From contig NZ_CANNDQ010000002.1 of the NCBI RefSeq assembly GCF_947503375.1, positions 1 to 64,000 of the forward strand: a stretch of 64,000 nucleotides of DNA. The letters run 5' to 3'. The stretch's first letter is position 1, and each line of letters opens with the position of its first letter. The notes below the pieces were generated by a model. It had not been told where the DNA came from and searched no databases. It saw only the letters and a program-made list of their open reading frames with translations. Source of the DNA: an uncultured Psychroserpens sp. (GTDB lineage Bacteria > Bacteroidota > Bacteroidia > Flavobacteriales > Flavobacteriaceae). Below, one piece after another: positions 19,251-28,750 of the stretch. Made by a program: the position numbers and the translations under genes.

Positions 19251-20426
19251 ATGCAATTGCAACATCAAAAACACTTATTTGATATTCCAGAGGATGTCAT
19301 TTATTTAAATATCGCAAGCCAATCTCCAGCTTTTAAGGCCGTTTATGAAGCTGGCTTAGAAGGCTTGAAACAAAAAAGTCATCCGCATACCATTAAAACA
19401 TCAGATTATTTTGAGCCTGTAACTGAACTCAAAAAATTATTTGCAAAACTCATTGAAGTTAATGATTATAATCGGATAGTCACTATTCCATCTCTCTCCT
19501 ATGGAATGGCTACTGTCACAAATAACATAAAGTTAAAGCCTACCGATGAGATTTTGGTTATTGAAGAGCAATTTCCTAGTAATATCTATTCTTGGCAAAA
19601 ATTAGCCAAAACCTATGATGCTAAAATTGTGACTGTAAAAACCCAAAATGAAAGTGGTAGTAAATCACAGCAATTAAATAAAAACATTCTCAATGCTATA
19701 AACAAGAATACAGCAGTAGTGGCAATGGGAAATATACACTGGTCAAATGGGAATTTGTTTGATTTAAAAACAATCAGAGAAGTCTCAAAACAATACAATG
19801 CATTACTCATTATTGATGGAAGCCAATCTATTGGTGCTTTACCTTTTTCTGTTAAAGACATTCAGCCAGACGCCTTGATTTGTGCTGGTTATAAATGGTT
19901 ATTCGGACCCTATGGTTGTGCATACGCTTACTATGGTGAATATTTCGATAATGGAACACCAATTGAACAAAACTGGTCTAATCGACTGCATAGTGAAAAC
20001 TTCTCTAGTTTAACAAATTACGAATCACAATATAAACCTTTGGCCAATCGCTATGCCGTAGGTGAAAGTGGAAGTTTCATTTATATAAAAATGCAAATTG
20101 CTGCTTTAAAACAAGTACTTGATTGGACTCCTAAAGCCATTCAAGCTTACTGCAAAAACATTACATCGAATGCCGTAAAGAAATTAAAAGCGATGGGATG
20201 TGCTATTGAAAATGATAATGACAGAGTTCATCACCTCTTCGGTATTAAACTACCCGATCAAATAGATATAGAAGCACTCAAGAAAGCGCTGTTAAGTGAA
20301 AACATCTTTATATCCTTTAGAGGGAATTATATCCGAATATCATGTCATTTATATAACACACCTGAAGATTTTATCCCTCTAATCAACTGCTTATCATCGC
20401 ATATAGATAATGCTAAGTATGGATGA
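19251..20426 (+). CDS. Class V aminotransferase-fold PLP enzyme
   Basis: 391 residues. The PLP lysine lies in CAGYKWLFGPYGCAYAYYG near residue 214, and IIDGSQSIGALPF carries the cofactor-binding Asp and Gln. The fold and motifs match the cysteine desulfurase / isopenicillin-N epimerase group, but no reactive-cysteine loop typical of SufS or IscS is evident, so the reaction is not assigned. It overlaps the start of the Nudix gene, indicating coupled translation. Confidence 0.85.
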   Translation: MQLQHQKHLFDIPEDVIYLNIASQSPAFKAVYEAGLEGLKQKSHPHTIKTSDYFEPVTELKKLFAKLIEVNDYNRIVTIPSLSYGMATVTNNIKLKPTDEILVIEEQFPSNIYSWQKLAKTYDAKIVTVKTQNESGSKSQQLNKNILNAINKNTAVVAMGNIHWSNGNLFDLKTIREVSKQYNALLIIDGSQSIGALPFSVKDIQPDALICAGYKWLFGPYGCAYAYYGEYFDNGTPIEQNWSNRLHSENFSSLTNYESQYKPLANRYAVGESGSFIYIKMQIAALKQVLDWTPKAIQAYCKNITSNAVKKLKAMGCAIENDNDRVHHLFGIKLPDQIDIEALKKALLSENIFISFRGNYIRISCHLYNTPEDFIPLINCLSSHIDNAKYG

Positions 20427-20973
20427 ACTAATTGATATTGTTGATGAAAATGGAAATGCTACTGGTAAATCAGCGTTAAAATCTGAAATCCATTCAAAAG
20501 GCCTCTTTCACCATACTGCACATCTTTGGTGTTACACATCAAAAGGTCATATCTTACTACAACAGCGAGCAGCCACAAAATCTATAGCTCCACTACTTTG
20601 GGATGTTTCAGTAGCAGGGCATGTAGATGCTGGTGAAACGATTGCAAAGGCGATAATTCGTGAGGCCAAAGAAGAAATTGGCTTAGATCTTTTTGAACAC
20701 CAACTTATAAAAATTGGTGTGTTCAAGTGCTTCCAAACCTATGAAAATGGAATTATAGATAATGAATTTCACAATACATTTATTTCAAAAATAGACGTTG
20801 CAATCAAGCAATTAATACTTCAAGAAAATGAAGTTGAAGCAGTTAAGTATGTTACAATTTCAGAGTTTGAAACCCTATTGCAGAAAAGTGAAATCAATAA
20901 TCACTTTATCGCTTCAAATAGCAATTATTATCATTTTGTTTTAAATGCAATAAAGAAACAAATTCAACAATAA
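20419..20973 (+). CDS. Nudix hydrolase, IPP-isomerase-like
   Basis: 184 residues from ATG 20419 (MDELIDIVDENG); an ATG at 20410 is also in frame. The Nudix box fits perfectly: Gly, five residues, Glu, seven residues, REAKEEIGL (within GHVDAGETIAKAIIREAKEE). The HTAHLWCY and SVAGHVDAG context resembles the YfcD/Idi-like subgroup. The substrate is probably a nucleoside diphosphate derivative or another pyrophosphate; not determined. The start lies within the end of the aminotransferase gene. Confidence 0.9.
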   Translation: MDELIDIVDENGNATGKSALKSEIHSKGLFHHTAHLWCYTSKGHILLQQRAATKSIAPLLWDVSVAGHVDAGETIAKAIIREAKEEIGLDLFEHQLIKIGVFKCFQTYENGIIDNEFHNTFISKIDVAIKQLILQENEVEAVKYVTISEFETLLQKSEINNHFIASNSNYYHFVLNAIKKQIQQ

Positions 20974-20992
20974 TTTTTAGTACTTTCAACTC

Positions 20993-21691
20993 ATGAATAC
21001 ACTATTATTAGCTGTCGCACCAATACTTATCATCATCGTTTATATCTATTGCAAAGATAAATACGAAAAAGAACCAAGAGGCTTACTTTTATTAAGTTTT
21101 GTATTTGGAGCCATCGTTAGTATAGTTATCACCACAGTTTTATATATCGGCTTTGATATTATCCTGCCTTTACCAGATGACTATAGTGTTATTCAACAGT
21201 TTGTAAAAGCTTTTTTTGTTGTCGCTCTGGTTGAAGAATTCAGTAAATATGTTATTGTGCGTTACTTTGCACAACCAAAAACGGCATTTAACGAACCCTT
21301 CGACGGGATTATCTATGCGGTAATGATATCTATGGGTTTTGCCGCAACAGAAAATGTTTTTTACGTTCTTGAAGGCGGTTATCAAGTAGCGATATTAAGA
21401 GCCTTTACTGCTGTACCTGTCCATGCTACTTTTGGTATATTGATGGGTTATTTCATGGGAAAAGCTAAATTTTCAAATCATAGAATTCGATTAAATCTTT
21501 ATGGATTGGCACTAGCCATTTTATTTCATGGCGCTTATGACTTTTTCTTGTTCATCGATTTTATCCCTGGCATTTGGATTGGTGCATTTGTATCCTTAAT
21601 TATTGGTATCGTTTTATCTCAAAAAGCAATAAAAAAACATCAAAACATATCACAATTTAAACCTGAAGATGACCTTACGAAAACGTTATAA
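20993..21691 (+). CDS. PrsW-like intramembrane metalloprotease
   Basis: 232 residues and about seven to eight hydrophobic segments. PrsW-family motifs: DKYEKEPRGLL near the N-terminus, VALVEEFSKY (paired Glu near 82), GFAATENVFYVLE, AVPVHATFGILMGY and LFHGAYDF, which supply the Glu and His residues proposed as the active site. Known PrsW cleaves an anti-sigma factor in Bacillus; no sigma or anti-sigma gene adjoins it here. It is the last gene of the string beginning with the M42 peptidase. Confidence 0.88.
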   Translation: MNTLLLAVAPILIIIVYIYCKDKYEKEPRGLLLLSFVFGAIVSIVITTVLYIGFDIILPLPDDYSVIQQFVKAFFVVALVEEFSKYVIVRYFAQPKTAFNEPFDGIIYAVMISMGFAATENVFYVLEGGYQVAILRAFTAVPVHATFGILMGYFMGKAKFSNHRIRLNLYGLALAILFHGAYDFFLFIDFIPGIWIGAFVSLIIGIVLSQKAIKKHQNISQFKPEDDLTKTL

Positions 21692-21729
21692 TTTGTTATA
21701 TTTATAACCAATTAAGAAAACAAGTTTCA

Positions 21730-22215
21730 ATGAGTCAATCGTTTAAGGTAAATGCCAATAAATCATTCGATTTTGATATTTCGGAAATAGACAGTTCCAA
21801 TCTAAATAGTATCAAAACTTCAGTAAACAAATATCATGTTCTGTATGAGGATTCATCTTATAAAACTGAAATAATACATTCAAATTTTAATAAAAAATCA
21901 TTTGAAGTAAAAGTTAACAATAACACGTATAACATATACATTTCAAATGAGTTAGATGTTCTTGTTAAACAAATGGGGTTTGAATTGAGCAGTTCAAAAA
22001 TGATAAATGAAATCAAAGCACCAATGCCAGGACTAATCCTTGAGATAAATGTAGAAGCTGGTCAAGAAGTTGAAGAAAATGACACACTATTAATCCTAGA
22101 AGCAATGAAAATGGAAAACGCACTAACATCTCCAAGGGCTGGTATTATAAAATCTATTTCTGTAGTAAAAGGAGATGCTGTAGACAAGAATCAATTACTA
22201 ATTGAATTCCAATAA
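21730..22215 (+). CDS. Biotin carboxyl carrier protein of an acyl-CoA carboxylase
   Basis: 161 residues. The C-terminal 75 residues form a biotinyl domain with EAMKMEN at 124-130, so Lys127 should be biotinylated, and the APMPGLILEINV entry strand. The first 85 residues are a poorly conserved linker domain. It opens a three-gene operon with the biotin carboxylase (one base gap) and the carboxyltransferase. A TATATTT box near 21700 may be the promoter. Confidence 0.93.
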   Translation: MSQSFKVNANKSFDFDISEIDSSNLNSIKTSVNKYHVLYEDSSYKTEIIHSNFNKKSFEVKVNNNTYNIYISNELDVLVKQMGFELSSSKMINEIKAPMPGLILEINVEAGQEVEENDTLLILEAMKMENALTSPRAGIIKSISVVKGDAVDKNQLLIEFQ

Positions 22216-22216
22216 A

Positions 22217-23656
22217 ATGAAAAAAATATTAGTAGCGAATCGAGGTGAGATTGCAATTCGCGTGATGCAAACTGCAAAAAAAATGGGCATTAAGACTGTT
22301 GCTGTATACTCTACAATAGATAGGCATTCGCCTCATGTTAAATATGCTGATCAAGCGGTTTTAATTGGGGAAGCGCCTTCTAATCAATCTTACCTTTTAG
22401 GAGAAAAAATTATTGAAGTTGCAAAACGCTTAAATGTTGATGGCATTCATCCTGGTTATGGCTTTTTAAGTGAAAATGCTGATTTTGCCGAATTATGTGA
22501 AGCCAATAATATCATTTTCATAGGTCCAAAATCACACGCCATTAAAGTCATGGGCAGCAAATTAGCTGCTAAAGAAGCTGTAAAAGCCTATAATATCCCA
22601 ATGGTTCCAGGAACAGATGAAGCCATTACAGATATTTCTGAAGCTAAAGAAATAGCTAAAACTATTGGCTTCCCTATTCTTATAAAAGCTTCAGCAGGTG
22701 GAGGTGGTAAAGGGATGCGCATCGTTGAAAAAGAATCTGAATTTGAATCTCAAATGAATCGCGCCATAGGTGAAGCTGTAAATGCATTTGGAGACGGCTC
22801 CGTATTTATTGAAAAATATGTTGCATCGCCTCGACACATTGAAATACAAATAATGGCAGATACTCACGGTAATATCATCCATTTATTTGAGCGTGAATGT
22901 AGTATTCAACGTCGTCATCAAAAAGTTGTTGAAGAAGCGCCTTCAACTGTGCTAACACCAAAATTACGCGAAGACATGGGCGAAGCTGCTATAAGAGTTG
23001 CAAAGGCATGCGATTATGTTGGTGCTGGAACTGTTGAGTTTTTATTGGATGATGCACATAATTTCTACTTCTTAGAGATGAATACACGACTTCAAGTAGA
23101 ACATCCTGTTTCAGAAATTATTACTAATACAGATTTGGTAGAATTACAAATACGTGTTGCTCGTGGCGAAGTACTACCAATGAAACAGGACGATTTAAAA
23201 ATATATGGTCATGCTCTTGAATTGCGTGTTTACGCTGAAGACCCTTTAAATGATTTTCTTCCAAGTGTAGGCAAGCTAGAGACTTACCAGTTACCTTTTG
23301 GCAAAGGCATAAGAGTAGATAACGGTTTTGAGGAAGGCATGGAAATACCTATCTATTATGATCCAATGATCTCTAAGCTCATCACCTATGGCAATACACG
23401 CGATGAAGCGATAGCATTAATGTTAAAGGCGATAGATAATTATCATATTGAAGGAATCCAAACTACGTTACCTTTTGGCACCTATGTTTGCGAACATGAT
23501 GCTTTTAGAAGTGGAAATTTTGACACGCATTTTGTTAAACGCTACTACGCACCTAAAGATTTAATTGATCAACAAAAAACTGAAGCACATATCGCTGCAC
23601 TTGTTGCGGTAAAATGCTATTTGGAAGAACAAAAACAGTTGCGCATACCAAATTAA
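22217..23656 (+). CDS. Biotin carboxylase subunit of an acyl-CoA carboxylase
   Basis: 479 residues from ATG 22217; the frame is open five codons further up, but MKKILVANRGEIAIRV is the family start and lies one base after the carrier gene. ATP-grasp fold with the glycine loop KASAGGGGKGMRIVE, ERECSIQRRHQKVVEEAPS and the metal/biotin-site segment EMNTRLQVEHPVSE. It carboxylates biotin on the carrier protein using ATP and bicarbonate. It is a separate subunit, not fused as in the actinobacterial alpha chains. Confidence 0.95.
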   Translation: MKKILVANRGEIAIRVMQTAKKMGIKTVAVYSTIDRHSPHVKYADQAVLIGEAPSNQSYLLGEKIIEVAKRLNVDGIHPGYGFLSENADFAELCEANNIIFIGPKSHAIKVMGSKLAAKEAVKAYNIPMVPGTDEAITDISEAKEIAKTIGFPILIKASAGGGGKGMRIVEKESEFESQMNRAIGEAVNAFGDGSVFIEKYVASPRHIEIQIMADTHGNIIHLFERECSIQRRHQKVVEEAPSTVLTPKLREDMGEAAIRVAKACDYVGAGTVEFLLDDAHNFYFLEMNTRLQVEHPVSEIITNTDLVELQIRVARGEVLPMKQDDLKIYGHALELRVYAEDPLNDFLPSVGKLETYQLPFGKGIRVDNGFEEGMEIPIYYDPMISKLITYGNTRDEAIALMLKAIDNYHIEGIQTTLPFGTYVCEHDAFRSGNFDTHFVKRYYAPKDLIDQQKTEAHIAALVAVKCYLEEQKQLRIPN

Positions 23657-23699
23657 TTGATTTAACAGGTTAAGACCTATAATACTACATACCATTTCT

Positions 23700-25241
23700 A
23701 TGGATTCTAAAATAAAAAACCTCAACGATAAACTACAAAAAGCCTATTTAGGAGGCGGACAATCAAGAATTGATAAACAACATGAAAAGAAAAAACTAAC
23801 CGCTAGAGAGCGTGTGATGTATTTCTTAGATGAAGGTTCTTTTGAAGAAATTGGAGCATTAGTCACACATAGAACCAAAGATTTTGGTATGGAAAACCAA
23901 AAATTCTATGGGGATGGTGTAGTTACAGGTTACGGAACAGTTGAAGGACGATTGGTATACATCTTTTCGCAAGATTTTACTGTTTTTGGCGGCTCTTTAT
24001 CAGAAACACATGCTGAAAAAATATGCAAGATCATGGACTTAGCAGTAAAAATTGGTGCGCCAGTTATTGGACTAAATGATTCAGGCGGAGCTCGTATTCA
24101 AGAAGGTGTACGTTCTTTAGGTGGTTATGCAGATATTTTTTATAGAAATGTTCAAGCTTCAGGTGTAATACCACAAATTTCGGCTATCATGGGTCCTTGT
24201 GCTGGTGGTGCTGTGTATTCTCCAGCTATGACCGATTTTACAATAATGGTCGAAGATACAAGCTATATGTTTGTTACAGGTCCAAATGTTGTTAAAACCG
24301 TAACTAATGAAGAAGTGTCAAGTGAAGCTCTTGGTGGTGCTAGTACACACTCAACCAAATCTGGTGTGGCTCACAAAACCGCTTCTAACGATATCGAATG
24401 CCTAGAAGATATCAAAAAACTTTTAAGTTACTTGCCACAAAATAATACTGAAACACCTACTCTACTACCATACGAACTAAAAGAAGAGGTTAGAGATAGT
24501 TTGTCAACTGTTGTACCAGACAATGCTAATAAACCTTATGACATGCATGATGTCATTCAAGGAATTATTGATGAGAATTCATTTTATGAGATCCATAAAG
24601 ATCATGCTGAAAATATTATTGTTGGTTTCGCGCGCTTAGGTGGTCGAAGTATTGGTATTATTGCTAATCAACCCATGTTTTTAGCTGGTGTATTAGACGT
24701 GAATAGCTCTAAAAAAGCGGCACGTTTTGTACGTTTCTGTGATTGCTTCAATATCCCTTTACTCGTATTAGAAGACGTGCCAGGATTTTTACCAGGAACA
24801 GATCAAGAATGGAATGGAATTATCGTTCATGGTGCCAAGCTTTTATATGCATTTAGTGAGGCTACTGTACCTAGAGTTACGGTAATTACTCGTAAAGCTT
24901 ATGGCGGTGCTTATGATGTAATGAATTCAAAACATATTGGTAGTGACATGAATTTTGCTTGGCCTAGTGCAGAAATTGCCGTTATGGGAGCCAAAGGAGC
25001 TGCTGAAATTATTTTCAAAAAAGATATTAAGGCTGCTGAAGACAAGGAAGCTAAGTGGAAAGAAAAAGAAGCAGAATATGCTGAGCTTTTTGCAAATCCT
25101 TACAGTGCAGCAGAACGTGGTTTTGTTGATGAAGTCATTCATCCAAAAGACACTAGACGAAAACTCATAAAAGCTTTTGCAATGCTAGAAGATAAAGTTA
25201 TTGATGGTCCTAAGCGTAAGCATGGAAATATTCCGCTTTAA
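23700..25241 (+). CDS. Acyl-CoA carboxylase carboxyltransferase subunit, probably propionyl-CoA type
   Basis: 513 residues, crotonase-like carboxyltransferase. Seen: [72 protein letters not shown] and the C-terminal [17 protein letters not shown]. These match PccB-type beta chains, which transfer the carboxyl group from biotin to propionyl- or acetyl-CoA; methylcrotonyl-CoA is less likely on these motifs. In Bacteroidota this set normally makes methylmalonyl-CoA. It ends directly against the convergent amidohydrolase gene. Confidence 0.93.
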   Translation: MDSKIKNLNDKLQKAYLGGGQSRIDKQHEKKKLTARERVMYFLDEGSFEEIGALVTHRTKDFGMENQKFYGDGVVTGYGTVEGRLVYIFSQDFTVFGGSLSETHAEKICKIMDLAVKIGAPVIGLNDSGGARIQEGVRSLGGYADIFYRNVQASGVIPQISAIMGPCAGGAVYSPAMTDFTIMVEDTSYMFVTGPNVVKTVTNEEVSSEALGGASTHSTKSGVAHKTASNDIECLEDIKKLLSYLPQNNTETPTLLPYELKEEVRDSLSTVVPDNANKPYDMHDVIQGIIDENSFYEIHKDHAENIIVGFARLGGRSIGIIANQPMFLAGVLDVNSSKKAARFVRFCDCFNIPLLVLEDVPGFLPGTDQEWNGIIVHGAKLLYAFSEATVPRVTVITRKAYGGAYDVMNSKHIGSDMNFAWPSAEIAVMGAKGAAEIIFKKDIKAAEDKEAKWKEKEAEYAELFANPYSAAERGFVDEVIHPKDTRRKLIKAFAMLEDKVIDGPKRKHGNIPL

Positions 25242-26330
25242 TCAATTAGGAAATTTACTTTTATCTAGTCCTGGAACTATTCTTAATGCATTTTTGTAAT
25301 ATACTTTTTTTAATACATCGTCAGGCAGGTCTAAACCATACATTGGCCAAAATGCATGGTATTTTTTGTGATATGGAAAGTATTCATCATCACTTTCAAG
25401 CACTCTGAAATATGTTGGAAACTCTTCAGGTTTCCAGCTGTCTTTTCCAAATAGAATTCGGTCTTGATACTTTATAAAAAATGCTTTTGCAAAACGAGGT
25501 TGTCTACCTAATTCGGCGATTATAGCTCCAATGCCAACATTCATATTAGGCATTTTATCAAGCAAACGACCCAATTGTTCTAGATCGTTAGCAAACCAAC
25601 CCATATGTGCATTAATAAACGTTGTATTAGGATGGGCTTTAAACATGTTATGCTGCTCTTGAATAATTTGTTCCCAAGGCGCAGGATTATTAGCACCACG
25701 TTTACGACGTGGACGCGTTTTTAACTCTAACCAACGTTCATTATCTCCATTAAATTCGTCCCAAAAGGGTTTAGGGTCTGCTGCATGAATCAAAACAGGA
25801 ATCCCTAACGCTCCACAAGTTTTCCAAATTGGGTCCAAACGCTTATCATCTATAGTTAAACGCTTTCCATCAACGTCTTTATTATATAAGCCCAAACTCT
25901 TGTAAACTTTAAGGCCACGAGCACCATGCTTTACGTCTTCTTTTAGTTGCGCTACTTTTTCTTCAATCCAACCCTCTGCTCCTGCACCTTCAAAATCTAT
26001 GTTACAGAATACAACAAACCGATTTGGAAAATTAGCATCAATGTTAGCCATAGATTTCTCAAGATCGCGACCTGTTCGGCCACTCAAATTTACCATAATT
26101 TGCATGTTAAGTGTATCCATAGCAGCTACCACAGGAGTTAAGTCTTGATTTGGCATATTATATTGATGTCCATGTACATCAATAAATGGGAACTTGGCTT
26201 TATTAATAACTTCTCCTGGAACGACAAGCGTAGATGTTGGATTATAATCTTCAAAAGAGATATCTTGAGCAAACGAGATGAATTTTACAGCTAATATTGA
26301 AACAATAAGTAAATAGTGTTTAATTGTCAT
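25242..26330 (-). CDS. Secreted amidohydrolase-2 family protein
   Basis: 362 residues with the signal peptide MTIKHYLLIVSILAVKFISFA. The metal-dependent TIM-barrel signature is present: FIDVHGHQ (first His pair), VLIHAAD, FINAHMGWF and LFGKDSW with a late Asp. This resembles amidohydrolase_2 proteins, which include decarboxylases and lactonases; the substrate is unknown. A signal peptide puts it in the periplasm or lipoprotein-free envelope. It is monocistronic, with the promoter in 26331-26401. Confidence 0.85.
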   Translation of the reverse strand: MTIKHYLLIVSILAVKFISFAQDISFEDYNPTSTLVVPGEVINKAKFPFIDVHGHQYNMPNQDLTPVVAAMDTLNMQIMVNLSGRTGRDLEKSMANIDANFPNRFVVFCNIDFEGAGAEGWIEEKVAQLKEDVKHGARGLKVYKSLGLYNKDVDGKRLTIDDKRLDPIWKTCGALGIPVLIHAADPKPFWDEFNGDNERWLELKTRPRRKRGANNPAPWEQIIQEQHNMFKAHPNTTFINAHMGWFANDLEQLGRLLDKMPNMNVGIGAIIAELGRQPRFAKAFFIKYQDRILFGKDSWKPEEFPTYFRVLESDDEYFPYHKKYHAFWPMYGLDLPDDVLKKVYYKNALRIVPGLDKSKFPN

Positions 26331-26401
26331 AAGTGAAAATTTATATAATAAAATTAAACATCATTAAGGCGTATCTTACAGATTTAGTATGGGTTTAACA
26401 T

Positions 26402-26935
26402 TTAGTTATCGAAAACACGACCATAGTAGTTTAAATCTACAATTTCGCCTTTAGTTGTTCTGTAATCGTTTCGTATAGTACCTTCTAGCTCAAATCCATT
26501 TTTCAATATTACTGCTATACTTCCTTTATTTCTACTATTTGCTCTACAAAGCAATTTAATAAAATGGTATTTTTCAACGATATGATTCACTACCATTTGT
26601 GTCGCTTTAGTCACAATTCCTTTTCCTTCATATCGCTTATCAATAAAAGAACCTAACTCAGCTTTAGGCACATTCCAATCAATATTCTTTACATCTACCA
26701 ATCCGACAAAAGCGTTGGTTTTAGTGTCCGTAATCATAAAAGGCAAATAAGTCTTTTTGACAATGCGTTTCTGAATCTCAACACAATAAGCTTCGGTCTC
26801 CTCTAAAGTGCGCGTTTTAGACACAGTACCAGCAAAGAAATCTTCCAAACGTGGTCTATTTTTATCAATTAAATTGAAAAAAGCTTCACTTTGTTCAGCT
26901 TGTAGCAGGTTGATGTTATAGTGATTAAATTTCAT
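26402..26935 (-). CDS. GNAT family N-acetyltransferase, RimJ/RimL-like
   Basis: 177 residues. Acetyl-CoA site segment SFIDKRYEGKGIVTKAT with the R/Q-x-x-G-x-G/A variant YEGKGI, and the C-terminal CRANSRNKGSIAVILKNGFELEG typical of ribosomal-protein serine/alanine acetyltransferase relatives. The real acceptor is not predictable. It lies four bases after the DinB-family gene on the same strand, so the two are probably co-transcribed. Confidence 0.88.
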   Translation of the reverse strand: MKFNHYNINLLQAEQSEAFFNLIDKNRPRLEDFFAGTVSKTRTLEETEAYCVEIQKRIVKKTYLPFMITDTKTNAFVGLVDVKNIDWNVPKAELGSFIDKRYEGKGIVTKATQMVVNHIVEKYHFIKLLCRANSRNKGSIAVILKNGFELEGTIRNDYRTTKGEIVDLNYYGRVFDN

Positions 26936-26939
26936 GAAT

Positions 26940-27386
26940 TTATATATTTAATAACCGTCTATGGTAATTAATTTGTCCAAGATGATATGCTAAGTGCATA
27001 GCCAAATACATTAGAAAAAAAACAGTAGTCATAGGTTTATCAATAACGCGATGTTTGTATTCCTGTTGCAGATCATCTTCAGATAATGCTTGTAAAGTGT
27101 TAGTTACCATTTGCATGGTTTCCTCTACCTTCTGAATTAATTCTGTACGCGGCACATCTTTTTGAGTAAACTCTAAATCACGCTGACGTACATATCCAGA
27201 ATTGCCAAGTGTTGCTCCAATGAAATGATTGAGATTTCCAACGAGATGTAAACATAAATTCCCAGCAGAATTTGAAATACCATTAGGAACTAACCAAAGA
27301 TTAGATTCATCAGCATATAGTCGAATTTCTTTAATAAGCGCATTTAAGTCTTTGTTATACAAAGTAATAAGTGATGCTGTGGTCAT
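26940..27386 (-). CDS. DinB family protein
   Basis: 148-residue four-helix-bundle protein. Conserved His residues expected for the metal site occur in NLCLHLVGNLNHFIG and MHLAYHLGQINYHRR. DinB-like proteins include thiol-dependent enzymes such as bacillithiol transferases, but most are uncharacterised. First gene of a pair with the GNAT gene. Confidence 0.85.
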   Translation of the reverse strand: MTTASLITLYNKDLNALIKEIRLYADESNLWLVPNGISNSAGNLCLHLVGNLNHFIGATLGNSGYVRQRDLEFTQKDVPRTELIQKVEETMQMVTNTLQALSEDDLQQEYKHRVIDKPMTTVFFLMYLAMHLAYHLGQINYHRRLLNI

Positions 27387-27457
27387 AGGATTTATAGATT
27401 GAATGTAAATATTTGTTATTGCTATACGCTGCTATCAAAAATAGACAATAATTGACT

Positions 27458-27465
27458 TACTTTTG
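27458..27465 (+). promoter_or_regulatory. Candidate -7 box for the MFS transporter gene
   Basis: TACTTTTG, followed by CGGC and then ATG at 27470. A start site a few bases after the box would fall at or next to the start codon, so the mRNA may be leaderless. A clear -33 TTG at the right distance is not seen. Confidence 0.35.
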
Positions 27466-27469
27466 CGGC

Positions 27470-28660
27470 ATGCAAAGCAAACCTACTTTTAAAGTTGAAT
27501 TTATAGCACTCATGGCATCGTTGATGTCTATAGTAGCGTTGTCTATTGATGCCTTATTACCTGCATTACCAGAAATTGGCAACTCGCTTGGCGTGACCAA
27601 CCCAAGTGACAATCAATTGCTAATTACCATGATCTTTTTAGGTCTAGGCTTTGGGCAATTGATTTTCGGGCCTCTATCTGATAGTTTCGGACGAAAACCC
27701 ATGGTGTATTTTGGATTTGCTGTATTTGTTATTGCCAGCATTGTTTGTGTAACCACCAATAGGTTTGAAGTTATGATCATTGGACGTATTTTTCAAGGCA
27801 TTGGCCTGTCTTCTCCTAGAACAATTGCTATTGCTATGACTCGTGATACTTACAGTGGTGATTTTATGGCCAAAATACTATCTATTATTGTCATGTTCTT
27901 TATTTTGGTGCCCATTGTTGCTCCAACGTTTGGGCAATGGCTACTGCATTTATTTAATTGGCAAGCCATCTTTAATGCTAATCTGGTTATTGGTTTACTT
28001 ATCGTGTTATGGTTTTGGCAACGACAACCAGAAACCTTAGCACCAGAGCACAAAATCAAGTTTTCGTCTTCTATTTTTATTACAGGGACCAAAGAATTTA
28101 TTCGTTACAAAGAAGCGGTTGCTTTTACCATAGTCTCAGGTTTTATTACGGGTTCGTTTATGGTGTATTTGAGTACGTCTCAACAAATTTTTCAAGAGCA
28201 ATATCTGCTTGGTGATTTATTTCCTTATATTTTTGCAAGCACAGCCTTTTCTGTTGGCTTTGCAACGTTTACCAATAGCAGACTTGTAATACGTTTTGGC
28301 GCTTATAATATTGCGTTTAGAGCAGCTATAGCCTATACAATTATTTCTTTGTTATATGTGGTATTGTTTTTTGATGGAACTAATCCAAGTATTGTCATCT
28401 TACTTACATTCTTTTTATTACAATTTTTTGCGGTTGGGTTTCTCTTTGGCAACTTACGCTCACTAGCTATGGAACCTTTAGGCCATATTGCTGGTATTGG
28501 TTCTGCAATTAACGGATTTGTATCTACAGTAATGGCTGTACCTATTGCCAATTATATTGGTGGTTTTGTAGAAACTTCCGTCCTGCCTTTATTTATTGGC
28601 TTTTCGATATTTGGTATATTGTCGGTTACAGTATTTTTATGGTTGAAACAAAGAATGTGA
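27470..28660 (+). CDS. MFS multidrug effluxer, Bcr/CflA type
   Basis: 396 residues with about 12 membrane segments. Start at ATG 27470 (MQSKPTFKVEF); the in-frame TTG at 27452 lies inside the promoter box. Motifs: the TM1 DALLPALPEIG segment, typical of Bcr/CflA drug:proton antiporters, and the loop 2-3 motif A GPLSDSFGRKPM. The substrate is unknown; known relatives export bicyclomycin, chloramphenicol or other drugs. Stands alone. Confidence 0.9.
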   Translation: MQSKPTFKVEFIALMASLMSIVALSIDALLPALPEIGNSLGVTNPSDNQLLITMIFLGLGFGQLIFGPLSDSFGRKPMVYFGFAVFVIASIVCVTTNRFEVMIIGRIFQGIGLSSPRTIAIAMTRDTYSGDFMAKILSIIVMFFILVPIVAPTFGQWLLHLFNWQAIFNANLVIGLLIVLWFWQRQPETLAPEHKIKFSSSIFITGTKEFIRYKEAVAFTIVSGFITGSFMVYLSTSQQIFQEQYLLGDLFPYIFASTAFSVGFATFTNSRLVIRFGAYNIAFRAAIAYTIISLLYVVLFFDGTNPSIVILLTFFLLQFFAVGFLFGNLRSLAMEPLGHIAGIGSAINGFVSTVMAVPIANYIGGFVETSVLPLFIGFSIFGILSVTVFLWLKQRM

Positions 28661-28750
28661 TATAGTTGAAGTCATTTAATTTACAGTATTTCCGCTTTAA
28701 AGGCTATTCAACTTTTTTGTTAATAATTAGGCATAAATAAAAAACTAAGT

